This document shows, piece by piece, positions 8,579 to 17,015 of a DNA stretch of 64,000 nucleotides (the first letter of the stretch is position 1; the number at the start of each line of letters is the position of its first letter). The position numbers and the translations under genes were made by a program. The DNA lies in contig DLNM01000045.1 in NCBI GenBank assembly GCA_002479485.1, positions 88,930 through 152,929 on the forward strand, read 5' to 3'. The notes under the pieces are model-generated. The model did not search any database, was not told the DNA's origin, and was given only the letters and a program-made list of their open reading frames with translations. Source of the stretch: Firmicutes bacterium UBA7510 (GTDB lineage Bacteria; Bacillota; Clostridia; Tissierellales; Sedimentibacteraceae).

Positions 8579-9559
8579 TTAGTGTACAAAGATAATTTCT
8601 ATGTTATCAGATAAATCAACTTTTCCTTGTAGTACATCTGTACGTAAAATGTGACACATTTTTTCAGGTTCTTCAAAGCAAGGACTATGCGCCGAATTTT
8701 TAAATGTATAGAAGCCTTTCACAGGTGCGTTTACTGTCCTCGCAAATTCCTTTGCAACAGAATAAGATACTTGATAGTCATACTTACCTTGAAGTACATA
8801 AACAGGCACTTTTAGCTCAGGCACTTGCTTAATTAAATCGGTTTGAAGTACAAAATCCCAAAGGCACTTAAGGGAAAAACTGTTCCCCATAGGGAAATTG
8901 CGTTTCTCTTTCCAAGTATATCCTTTATAACGAAGTACAGTTGTGACGCATTCCATCATCGAGGTGCAATGGCGCATAATGCCGATACCAAGCTTCATCA
9001 TGCCTTCACTTCGCACGCCAAGGTATCGAAGGCTTACTTCTCCACCCTTGTCAATGGGGAATTTTTCAAGCTTGCGTACCATTTTTTTATTATTTGTTTT
9101 GCGAAACTCCTGTAGCATAAAGGTATATGCTAGGCGCTCAGACTCAATTTGTCTTGCCACCTGACCAATGCCTATATATGCATGGAATAGCTCAGGTGCT
9201 CGCTGAACCGTAAGTACCCCTAAGAAAGAACCCCATGAATGCCCCATTACGTATATTTTTTCTTTGTCAAACCGTTGGCAAAGATAATTAACAACTGCGA
9301 TGGTGTCAGCGATCATTTGATCTATCGTCATAGCCTCTTTCGGGATATTACGATGGTAAGAAATTCCACTACCCCGTTGTTCCCACCAGCAGACTGTAAA
9401 TATTTTTTCCAGTCCTGTAGGATATTGTTGGGTAAAGGCAACCTCCGGTGAGCCAGGTCCACCATGGAGGAACAGTAACACTGGGTTTTCGATGTTTTCA
9501 CTCTGTAAAAACATACCTTGCTTCAACCCATTAATTTCTACAAATATCTTTTCATTCAT
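8579..9559 (-). CDS. Alpha/beta hydrolase (prolyl aminopeptidase-like)
   Basis: A 326-residue protein with the oxyanion motif FLHGGPGSPE, then WWEQRGSGIS (the S33 peptidase-like DQRGxG position), the nucleophile elbow MGHSWGSF, and a C-terminal Asp and His (GKYDYQV and NSAHSPCF) completing the triad. The HGGPG and QRGxGxS motifs point to the proline iminopeptidase/S33 group. A cytosolic location is likely, since no signal peptide is seen. It has its own near-consensus promoter, a GGAGAAGAATAA ribosome site and a terminator. Base composition is visibly higher in G+C than its neighbours (for example 8900-9250), which suggests later acquisition. Confidence 0.85.
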   Translation of the reverse strand: MNEKIFVEINGLKQGMFLQSENIENPVLLFLHGGPGSPEVAFTQQYPTGLEKIFTVCWWEQRGSGISYHRNIPKEAMTIDQMIADTIAVVNYLCQRFDKEKIYVMGHSWGSFLGVLTVQRAPELFHAYIGIGQVARQIESERLAYTFMLQEFRKTNNKKMVRKLEKFPIDKGGEVSLRYLGVRSEGMMKLGIGIMRHCTSMMECVTTVLRYKGYTWKEKRNFPMGNSFSLKCLWDFVLQTDLIKQVPELKVPVYVLQGKYDYQVSYSVAKEFARTVNAPVKGFYTFKNSAHSPCFEEPEKMCHILRTDVLQGKVDLSDNIEIIFVH

Positions 9560-9584
9560 TTATTCTTCTCCTATATTTGTCTAC

Positions 9585-9613
9585 ATTATATGGTATAATT
9601 TTACATTTGTCAA
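9585..9613 (-). promoter_or_regulatory. Consensus sigma-A promoter for the alpha/beta hydrolase
   Basis: On the minus strand TTGACA, 17 bases, TATAAT. It lies 26 bases upstream of the ATG at 9559 and close to the plus-strand promoter, giving a divergent pair. Confidence 0.75.
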
Positions 9614-9628
9614 TTTTAAAATTTCACC

Positions 9629-9658
9629 TTGACAAATGTTATAATTGATATATATAAT
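9629..9658 (+). promoter_or_regulatory. Consensus promoter for the SAM-riboswitch/metT transcript
   Basis: TTGACA at 9629 and TATAAT at 9653 are separated by 18 bases. Transcription would begin near 9665, about 40 bases before the riboswitch. Confidence 0.7.
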
Positions 9659-9703
9659 AGTGCAATGAATAAAATGTATTGCACTAAATAAATCATATTA
9701 ATA

Positions 9704-9798
9704 TCTTATCAAGAGAGATTGAGGGACTGGCCCTATGAAATCTCAGCAACCAGCTTTATGCACGGTGCTAATTCCAGCAGAGAAATCTGATAGATGAG
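9704..9798 (+). promoter_or_regulatory. SAM-I (S-box) riboswitch aptamer
   Basis: The S-box consensus is complete: CTTATCAAGAGAG at the P1/P2 junction, GAGGGACTGGCCC, the CAGCAACC block, GCACGGTGCTAATTCC, then AGAAATCTGATAGATGAG closing P1. It is followed by a terminator (9835-9861). The arrangement predicts premature termination when SAM is plentiful and expression of the transporter when methionine or SAM is scarce. Confidence 0.95.
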
Positions 9799-9834
9799 TA
9801 AAGGAACTGACGCCCTTTATGGGCTTTTATTATG

Positions 9835-9861
9835 CCTCCTGATATCATCAGGAGGTTTTTT
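9835..9861 (+). terminator. Riboswitch expression-platform terminator
   Basis: CCTCCTGAT pairs with ATCAGGAGG around ATC and is followed by TTTTTT. A smaller GCCC...GGGC hairpin at 9811-9823 may belong to the alternative fold. An open frame running through this region from 9794 is not a real N-terminal extension of metT, because it would encode the terminator itself. Confidence 0.9.
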
Positions 9862-9880
9862 GTTTTATAAGGAGGACAAA

Positions 9881-11164
9881 ATGAAAAACAAAAATTTATT
9901 AGCATTATTACCAATTTTAGTATTTCTTATTCTATTTGTTGGCATAGGAATAACTACAAAAGATTTTTATGTTATGCCAACAGTTGTAGGCTTTTTAATA
10001 GCTCTAATAGTTGCATTTTTACAAAATAAGAATAATTCTTTTGAGAAGAAATTATCAATAGTAGCAAAAGGTGCTGGTGATGAAAATATAATCACCATGT
10101 GTTTAATATTCGTACTTGCTGGAGCTTTTTCAGGCGCAGTTAAGGCTGCTGGCGGAGTTGAAAGTACAGTTAATTTTGGATTGTCAATCTTACCATCTAG
10201 TTTTATAGTTGTTGGTATTTTTATAATTGGTTGCTTTATATCAGTGTCAATGGGGACATCTGTTGGAACAATAGCCGCACTAAGTCCAATTGCCTTAGGA
10301 ATAGCTGAGAAAACAGGATTCTCAGTACCACTATGTATCGGTGCTGTTGTATGTGGAGCAATGTTTGGAGATAATCTTTCAATGATTTCTGATACTACTA
10401 TTGCAGCTGTTCGTACACAAGGATGTGAAATGAAGGATAAATTTAAACAAAACTTTTTTATTGTTTTACCAGCGGCAATAATTACAATTTTAATATTTAT
10501 ATTTAAAGCAAGTAATGCTGATATTGATGTAACAGAAGTTACAGGAAATTTAAGTTATAACTTTATTCAAATTATACCGTATTTAGTGGTGTTAATTGGT
10601 GCATTAGCTGGTTTAAATGTATTTGTAGTTTTAATTAGTGGAACATTAATTTCTGTAATTATTGGACTAGCACTTGGATGTTTTAAATTTGTTGAAGTAT
10701 TCGTAGTTATAGGTGATGGAATTGCAGGCATGTATGAAATTACTATAATATCGTTAATTGTAGCAGGAGTAGTTGCGTTAGTAAAAGAAAATGGAGGAAT
10801 TGAGTATATAATTCAATTTATTAAATCTAAAATTAGTGGCAGAAAAGGTGCAGAGCTTGGTATAGCACTATTAGCGTCTGTAGTTGATATATGTACTGCC
10901 AATAATACCGTTGCAATAGTAATGGCAGGCCCTATAGCTAAAGAAATAAGCAACGAATTTGATATTGATGCTAAAACTTCTGCTTCTATACTTGATATAT
11001 TCACTTCAGTTTGGCAGGGCATAATACCGTATGGAGCACAGCTTTTAACAGCAGCTTCATTAGCAGGTATAACTCCAATTGATATAATGCCAAATCTATT
11101 TTATCCAATATTAATGGGAGTTAGTGCGTTAATTTTCATATTGTTTATTAAAAAAAGAAAATAA
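9881..11164 (+). CDS. metT: MetT-type methionine transporter, NhaC superfamily
   Basis: 427 residues from the ATG at 9881, directly after AAGGAGGACAAA. It has about eleven to twelve membrane segments with NhaC-superfamily features: the GTSVGTIAALSPIALG turn, MFGDNLSMISDTTIAA, and a C-terminal repeat DICTANNTVAIV. Carriers of this superfamily located behind S-box riboswitches have been predicted by comparative genomics to import methionine (MetT). The riboswitch here supports that reading over a plain Na+/H+ antiporter. The membrane topology is seen, the superfamily is recognised, and the methionine substrate is inferred. No terminator lies between it and the next gene (177 bases). Confidence 0.82.
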   Translation: MKNKNLLALLPILVFLILFVGIGITTKDFYVMPTVVGFLIALIVAFLQNKNNSFEKKLSIVAKGAGDENIITMCLIFVLAGAFSGAVKAAGGVESTVNFGLSILPSSFIVVGIFIIGCFISVSMGTSVGTIAALSPIALGIAEKTGFSVPLCIGAVVCGAMFGDNLSMISDTTIAAVRTQGCEMKDKFKQNFFIVLPAAIITILIFIFKASNADIDVTEVTGNLSYNFIQIIPYLVVLIGALAGLNVFVVLISGTLISVIIGLALGCFKFVEVFVVIGDGIAGMYEITIISLIVAGVVALVKENGGIEYIIQFIKSKISGRKGAELGIALLASVVDICTANNTVAIVMAGPIAKEISNEFDIDAKTSASILDIFTSVWQGIIPYGAQLLTAASLAGITPIDIMPNLFYPILMGVSALIFILFIKKRK

Positions 11165-11341
11165 TAACATATAAATTTAATATAAATTAATAAAATAACA
11201 TATAATAATAAATACTTTCTATTTATAAAGTTCTTGATAAAGGAACAACTATAATATTTGGATTGTATTTATTTTTTTTAAAACTTATAACTGTTATTTC
11301 TGTTTTCTAAAATTAGATAAAAATTTAAAGGAGAAATTTTT

Positions 11342-13186
11342 ATGAAAAGGATTATTTGTTTACTATCAATTATAGTAATGATAATTTGTATTCTTACAGG
11401 TTGTGGTCGTGAAAGTAAAGAAATTGTTTTTGCAGATGCCGGTTGGGATAGTGCAAAGCTTAATAATGCTGTAGCAGGCTACATAGCCAAAGCTGCTTAT
11501 GGGTATGATAATTGGCGTGAAGTGTCTGGAAGTACTACAGTATTACATGAAGGGCTTATAAAAGGTGAAATAGATATACATATGGAAGTCTGGACTGATA
11601 ATATTGTATCGTATAAAAGCGATTTAGAGAATGGAAGGTTTAAGGAGCTAGGTATAAATTTTAATGATAACATTCAGGGATTATATGTACCTAGATATGT
11701 TATAGAAGGCGATAAAGAAAGAGGTATTAAAGCGTCTGCCCCAGATTTGAAAACTGTTGAAGATTTAAAAAAGTATAAAGATGTATTCCAAGATGCTGAA
11801 AATAAAGATAAGGGTAGAATATATGGAGCTATACCAGGTTGGGAAGTTGATAACATTATGTTTAATAAATATAACTACTACGGATTAAACAAAGACTTTA
11901 TATATTTTAGACCCGGTTCAGATGCGGCACTTTCAGCTGCTATAAGCGGAGCATATGAAAAAGGAGAGCCTATTGTTGCTTATTATTGGGAACCTACATG
12001 GCTTATGGGAAAATATGATTTTGTATTATTAAAAGATGCGCCATATGACCCTATTGGATATAAGGAAGGAAAAACTGAGTGTCCATCAGTAGTAGTAACC
12101 ATAGGCTCAAGTAATAAATTTTATGAAAATAATAAAGAATTTTGTGGATTTTTAGAAAATTATAAAACGAGCAGTAATTTAATTTCAGAAGCACTAGCTT
12201 ATATGCAGGAAACAGGTGCTAGTCATGAGGAAGCTGCCATATGGTTTCTAAAAGAAAATGATAATTTGCTCGAAGGCTGGTTAGGTAAAGAAAAAGCTGA
12301 TGAAATAAGAAAAGCACTTAATAGTGATGTAACTACTACAGGATGGTCATTGCAAAATTACTTCAATATAGAAAGTATAGATTCGGCAGTAAGAAAATTT
12401 AGTATTAAATTTCAGCCATTTTTTAATGCTATAAAGAGTGGTCTTGATGCAATGATTTTGTTTTCATATACTATTCTTAATTTTATCCCTTGGTGGGTGA
12501 TAGTAATTGGAGTATTTATAAGTGGATGGAAATTAAAAAATAAATTAAGTCAAGGCATAATATATGCATTTATGATTAGTATTATAAAATTTTTGGGACT
12601 TTGGGGATTAATGAACGAAACATTATCAATAGTAATTACTTCAGTTATTGTATCTGTTATATTAGGATTTCCAATAGGATTACTTATTGCTAGTAATGAA
12701 ACTGCAAATAGAATTACAAGACCAATTTTAGATACAATGCAAACTATGCCAGTATTTGTTTATTTAATCCCAGCAGTTTTATTCTTTGGATTAGGTAAAG
12801 CACCTGCTGTTATTGCCACAACTATCTATGCTATTGTTCCAATAGTGAGACTTACAAGTCTTGGTATTAGGCAAGTTGATAAAGAGGTTGTTGAAGCAGC
12901 TAAATCCTTTGGAGCAACAAAATTACAATGCCTGATTAAGGTGCAAATTCCTCAAGCAGTACCAACTATAATGACAGGTTTTAACCAAACGCTTATGATG
13001 GCGATGGCAATGGTTGTTACTTGTTCAATGATAGGCGCAAGTGGTTTAGGTATGGAGGTTCTTATTGGAGTAAATAGAATAGAAATAGGTAGAGGATTAG
13101 TTGCAGGTACAGCAGTTGTTATTGTGGCAGTATTACTTGATAGATTAACGCAAGGCTTGATAAAGGGTAATGGAGGTAAAATGTAA
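11342..13186 (+). CDS. Betaine/choline-type ABC transporter: binding protein fused to permease
   Basis: 614 residues. A lipoprotein signal ends at the lipobox LTGCG (residues ~17-21). An OpuAC/ProX-like substrate-binding domain follows to ~330 (AGWDSAKLNNAVAGYIAKAA; aromatic residues such as YYWEPTWLM could form an aromatic box). From ~375 there are about six membrane helices and a permease domain with the EAA-type loop VEAAKSFGATKLQCLIKV near 517. In OpuABC of Lactococcus the binding domain is fused at the permease C-terminus, whereas here it is N-terminal. Substrate is probably glycine betaine or another quaternary amine. AAGGAGAAATTTTT precedes the ATG. The stop overlaps the start of the ATPase gene (TAATG). 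Confidence 0.87.
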   Translation: MKRIICLLSIIVMIICILTGCGRESKEIVFADAGWDSAKLNNAVAGYIAKAAYGYDNWREVSGSTTVLHEGLIKGEIDIHMEVWTDNIVSYKSDLENGRFKELGINFNDNIQGLYVPRYVIEGDKERGIKASAPDLKTVEDLKKYKDVFQDAENKDKGRIYGAIPGWEVDNIMFNKYNYYGLNKDFIYFRPGSDAALSAAISGAYEKGEPIVAYYWEPTWLMGKYDFVLLKDAPYDPIGYKEGKTECPSVVVTIGSSNKFYENNKEFCGFLENYKTSSNLISEALAYMQETGASHEEAAIWFLKENDNLLEGWLGKEKADEIRKALNSDVTTTGWSLQNYFNIESIDSAVRKFSIKFQPFFNAIKSGLDAMILFSYTILNFIPWWVIVIGVFISGWKLKNKLSQGIIYAFMISIIKFLGLWGLMNETLSIVITSVIVSVILGFPIGLLIASNETANRITRPILDTMQTMPVFVYLIPAVLFFGLGKAPAVIATTIYAIVPIVRLTSLGIRQVDKEVVEAAKSFGATKLQCLIKVQIPQAVPTIMTGFNQTLMMAMAMVVTCSMIGASGLGMEVLIGVNRIEIGRGLVAGTAVVIVAVLLDRLTQGLIKGNGGKM

Positions 13187-14370
13187 TGAACGATAATGCA
13201 AATAATATAATTGAAGTAAAAAATCTTTCAAAACTTTATGGTTTAAATAAGCAAGATGCTGTTAAGCTTATGAAGAAAGGTAGCAGTAAGGAGGATGTTT
13301 ACAAAAAAACAGGCGTTACAGTTGCTCTATGGGATGTAAATTTTAATGTTAAAAAGGGTGAAATATTTGTAATTATAGGACTGTCAGGTTCAGGAAAATC
13401 AACACTTGTTAGATGTCTAAATCTACTGAATAAGCCTACTGACGGTGAAATTCTATTTGAAGGTAAAGATATAAGGCTATTTAGTAAAAAGGATTTGTTA
13501 GATTATAGAAGAAATAAAATATCTATGATCTTTCAAAACTTTGGATTAATGTCACATAAAGATATACTAAATAATGTAGCACTTGGATTAGAAATAAAAA
13601 AAATACCGAAGCAAGAACGAGAAGAAAAAGCAAATAAAATGATTTCTATGGTAGGATTAGAAGGATTAGAGCATAAAAATATTCAAAGTTTATCAGGTGG
13701 TATGAAACAAAGAGTGGGTTTGGCTAGAGCCCTAGTAAATGATCCGGAAATATTATTAATGGATGAGCCTTTTTCAGCCTTAGATCCTTTAGTTAGGCAA
13801 GATATGCAATTTGAATTATTATCATTACAAAGTAAATTAGAAAAGACGATAATTTTTATAACACACGATATAAATGAAGCGTTTAAACTAGGTAATACAG
13901 TAGCCATAATGAGAGATGGAAAAATCGTTCAGATTGGTACTCCAGAGGAAATGTCATCAAATCCAGCTGATGATTATGTAAGAAATTTTATAGATAGTGC
14001 TGATAAAACAAAAGTTCTCAGCGCTAAACATGTTATGCTAATACCTAGCTGTATAATTAAGATAAAGGATTCAATAAATAATGCAATAAGAGAGATGAAA
14101 GCAAATGATATATCAAGCTCCTATGTAGTAGATGATAAAATGAGACTAGAAGGTATCATAACAATTAATGATGCTGTAAAAGCTAAAACTGATAAAAAAA
14201 CTATAAGTGATATTCTTATAAAAGATATTATAACGACATCAAAAGATACTTTAATTACAGATATTTTAGCAACTGCATCTGAAGCAAAATACCCCATTGC
14301 CGTTGTTGACAATGAAAACAGACTTGAGGGTATAGTGACAAAAGCATCGGTTCTTGCTTCATTAGCATAA
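13186..14370 (+). CDS. Betaine-type ABC transporter ATPase with tandem CBS domains
   Basis: 394 residues of the OpuAA/ProV type. Walker A GLSGSGKST is near residue 64, the signature LSGGMKQRVGLARAL near 169, Walker B ILLMDEPFSALDP near 188 and the H-loop FITHDINEA near 224. Two CBS motifs occupy ~280-394 (VMLIPSCIIKIKDSINNAI and TTSKDTLITDILATA). CBS domains in this family sense ionic strength or cyclic dinucleotides such as c-di-AMP. Its start overlaps the stop of the fused binding protein-permease, so the two form a complete importer. A terminator follows. Confidence 0.92.
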   Translation: MNDNANNIIEVKNLSKLYGLNKQDAVKLMKKGSSKEDVYKKTGVTVALWDVNFNVKKGEIFVIIGLSGSGKSTLVRCLNLLNKPTDGEILFEGKDIRLFSKKDLLDYRRNKISMIFQNFGLMSHKDILNNVALGLEIKKIPKQEREEKANKMISMVGLEGLEHKNIQSLSGGMKQRVGLARALVNDPEILLMDEPFSALDPLVRQDMQFELLSLQSKLEKTIIFITHDINEAFKLGNTVAIMRDGKIVQIGTPEEMSSNPADDYVRNFIDSADKTKVLSAKHVMLIPSCIIKIKDSINNAIREMKANDISSSYVVDDKMRLEGIITINDAVKAKTDKKTISDILIKDIITTSKDTLITDILATASEAKYPIAVVDNENRLEGIVTKASVLASLA

Positions 14371-14387
14371 TATAAATACTTTGAATA

Positions 14388-14421
14388 TAAAAACACATCC
14401 ATTAAGGTAGATGTGTTTTTT
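14388..14421. terminator. Bidirectional terminator
   Basis: AAAACACATC...GATGTGTTTT with T runs on both strands, between the convergent ATPase gene and sfsA. Confidence 0.85.
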
Positions 14422-14426
14422 AGTAA

Positions 14427-15101
14427 TTATATTCTGACCTCTACCCAATCTTTAGCTGTAATACTGTCCTTGGTAACTTTACAATCAAAGGCTAAAATTT
14501 CTACACCTTTATCCTTTGCTAATTTCAAAGTATCTCCAAATGCTTTATGTGTAAGGTTATTTGGAGTAAAGTATTTTACATTTTCCAATTGAATTACAAA
14601 AATAATATAAGCTAAGTATCCATTCTTTTTACAATCAATAAGCTCATTGATATGTTTTATTCCTCTTTCGGTAGGGGCATCCGGAAACAAAACAACTCCA
14701 TTGTCTTCTAATGTAACTCCTTTTACTTCTATAAATATTTTGTCATTGCTAGTTTCTACATAAAAATCAAACCTTGAATTTTTATATTTTGCCTCAGGCT
14801 TAATATATTTAATGTCATCAAATAATTTAGGTAAAAATTCTGCCACTACCTTGTTCGGAGCTTGGCTATCTATATTTACCAGTTTATTTTCTTTATAAAC
14901 AGATATTAAATCATATTTAGTTTTTCTTTTATCACTATCAAATTCTTGGACAAAAACTTTAGAGTTAGGTATTAAAAGTTCCTTACATCTTCCTGTATTT
15001 TTAACATGGCAAATTTCTAAATTTCCATCTACTTCAATATGTGCAATAAACCTATTAGGTCTTTCAATAAAATTCCCTATTTTTATATTTTCATATTTCA
15101 T
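14427..15101 (-). CDS. sfsA: SfsA family protein (sugar fermentation stimulation)
   Basis: 224 residues, the usual SfsA length. It shows the N-terminal OB-like segment FIERPNRFIAHIEVDG, the CHVKNTGRCKELLIPN motif and a nuclease-like C-domain (YKNSRFDFYVE, IFIEVKGVTLEDNG, FPDAPTERGIKHINEL). The acidic and Lys residues in FDFYVE...FIEVKGVT resemble a PD-(D/E)xK core. The biochemical role is debated. It is a single gene with a terminator after it. Confidence 0.93.
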   Translation of the reverse strand: MKYENIKIGNFIERPNRFIAHIEVDGNLEICHVKNTGRCKELLIPNSKVFVQEFDSDKRKTKYDLISVYKENKLVNIDSQAPNKVVAEFLPKLFDDIKYIKPEAKYKNSRFDFYVETSNDKIFIEVKGVTLEDNGVVLFPDAPTERGIKHINELIDCKKNGYLAYIIFVIQLENVKYFTPNNLTHKAFGDTLKLAKDKGVEILAFDCKVTKDSITAKDWVEVRI

Positions 15102-15315
15102 AATTAGCTTCCTCTAAATAGTAAAATATACTTTATCGTAGCCTCAAGTTTTCTTGAGTTATTTGATATTATAACATAAATATAAACGATAATAACTATG
15201 TTTAATAAAATTAAACAAAAAATTAATTTTTACTAAATTTTTACTTAGTATAAAATTTGAAAATAGTATGAAATTTCATATGTTATATTGAATAAAATTT
15301 TTCAAAAAATAATTC

Positions 15316-15343
15316 TTGATTTTTGTAAAAAATAGTCTATAAT
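15316..15343 (+). promoter_or_regulatory. Putative promoter of the NhaC-type gene at 15383
   Basis: TTGATT and TATAAT with a 16-base spacer, about 40 bases upstream of the ATG. The rest of 15102-15315 is AT-rich with no gene. Confidence 0.5.
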
Positions 15344-15382
15344 AAACTATTGTGACATAAAAACTTTTGAGGAGGATGATAA

Positions 15383-16861
15383 ATGATAAAAAACGCTTAT
15401 ATTAAGAATGCGAGATTTGACGGAATAAAAACATTCATTCGCATTTGCGTTTTGTTAATGGTAATTTTTCTAATAATACCGCTAATACCTAACAATATAG
15501 AAAACTTTGGAGCACTGTCACTGGTCCCGGCACTTTTTCTCGTCGTCTATATTTTTAAAACTAAAAGAATCTTAGAAGCGCTGATACTATCCTCTTTAAT
15601 GGGTTTTGTGTTAGTGTATAAAGAAAACTTTTTTACACATTTTACAGATAGTATAACAAATGTACTTTTGAATGAAGATATCGCATGGCTAATAATTGTA
15701 TGCGGTTTAATGGGAAGTATAATTTCCCTTATAGAGCGTGCTGGTGGTGCGCAAGCATTTGGAACATGGGTCTCAAAGCGAGCTAAGAGTAAAAAATCAG
15801 CTCTGATTTGGACTTGGATTTTAGGAACAATTATTTTTGTAGATGATTATTTAAATTCACTAACTGTAGGCTCTTGTATGTCTCCTGTTACAGACAAGCA
15901 TAAAGTTTCCAGAGAGTATTTAGCATATATAGTAGATTCGACTGCTGCACCAATTTGTGTGTTAATTCCAGTTTCAACTTGGGCTATATTTTGTGCTAAG
16001 TTATTGGAAGTAAATGGATGGGCGCCAGCAGGAGAAGGTGTTTTATATTTTATAAAAACAATACCATTTAATTTTTATGGATGGTTTGGAGCAATAATAG
16101 TTCCACTTGTAATATTAGGCGTGATTCCAATTTTTGGTCCTATGAAAAAGGCTGAAGAACGCGCTCAGAAAACTGGAATTTTAGCACCTCCGGGTTCTGA
16201 AAAAATAGATATGAAATCAGGTGAAAAGTTTAATATACCTGAAAATACAAGTGTTGCTAATTTCTTTTTACCAATTATTGTACTAATAGTATCAACATTA
16301 TTTTTTAAAGTAGATATGCTTAAAGGTGTTATATTTACCGTAGCTTTTATGTATTTTTATTATGTAGGAAGAAAAATAATGACTGCTGAAGAATTTGCAG
16401 ATATTTGTGTTTATGGCATAAAAAATATGATTTTACCATTAGTTCTAATAGTATTAGCTTTCTTATTTGCACAGGCTAATGAACAAATAGGCTTCACAGA
16501 ATATGTAATAACATCTGCTAGTAAATACATGACTCCAAAACTAATGCCATTAATACTATTTTTAGTTTTAGGACTTACTGAATTTATAACAGGTACAAGC
16601 TGGGGAATGTTCGTAATAGCTTTTCCTATAGTTATACCACTATCAATGGCTATTGGTGCAAATACTGCACTTTGCGTATCAGCTATAATGTCAGCAGGAG
16701 TGTTTGGTGCACATATATGTTTTTATTCTGATGCAACTATATTATCGTCATCTGCATCTGGATGCAACAATTTTGATCACGCAATAACACAGGCACCATT
16801 TGGATTTTTGGCAGCAGGATTATCAGCTATATGTTATTTAATTGCAGGATTTATATTTTAA
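15383..16861 (+). CDS. NhaC-family Na+/H+ antiporter-like carrier
   Basis: 492 residues with about twelve membrane segments. It has the charged motif FVDDYLNSLTVGSCMSPVTDKHKV and a matching C-terminal half, EFITGTSWGMFVIAFPIVIP and HICFYSDATILSSSASGCN. These belong to the NhaC/YuiF branch that also includes amino-acid and dicarboxylate exchangers. GGAGGATGATAA precedes the ATG. It is monocistronic, with a promoter upstream and a terminator downstream. The transported substrate cannot be read from the sequence. Confidence 0.82.
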   Translation: MIKNAYIKNARFDGIKTFIRICVLLMVIFLIIPLIPNNIENFGALSLVPALFLVVYIFKTKRILEALILSSLMGFVLVYKENFFTHFTDSITNVLLNEDIAWLIIVCGLMGSIISLIERAGGAQAFGTWVSKRAKSKKSALIWTWILGTIIFVDDYLNSLTVGSCMSPVTDKHKVSREYLAYIVDSTAAPICVLIPVSTWAIFCAKLLEVNGWAPAGEGVLYFIKTIPFNFYGWFGAIIVPLVILGVIPIFGPMKKAEERAQKTGILAPPGSEKIDMKSGEKFNIPENTSVANFFLPIIVLIVSTLFFKVDMLKGVIFTVAFMYFYYVGRKIMTAEEFADICVYGIKNMILPLVLIVLAFLFAQANEQIGFTEYVITSASKYMTPKLMPLILFLVLGLTEFITGTSWGMFVIAFPIVIPLSMAIGANTALCVSAIMSAGVFGAHICFYSDATILSSSASGCNNFDHAITQAPFGFLAAGLSAICYLIAGFIF

Positions 16862-16872
16862 TTTAGCATATT

Positions 16873-16927
16873 AAAAAATCAATTTGTTAACAATATTATT
16901 TATAATAGTTCAAATTGATTTTTTTAT
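16873..16927 (+). terminator. Terminator of the NhaC-type gene
   Basis: AAAAATCAATTTG pairs with CAAATTGATTTTT across a long AT loop and is followed by a T run. Confidence 0.75.
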
Positions 16928-17015
16928 TTGCTATATTATAGTAAATTTGATAAAATTTATTTTAGATAGTATAAGATTTTCTATTTAAATTGACTTGTAT
17001 AAATGGAGACATATC

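Noticed and set aside
9794..9880. An N-terminal extension of the metT frame
   Set aside because: It passes through the SAM-riboswitch terminator, and a perfect ribosome site precedes the ATG at 9881.
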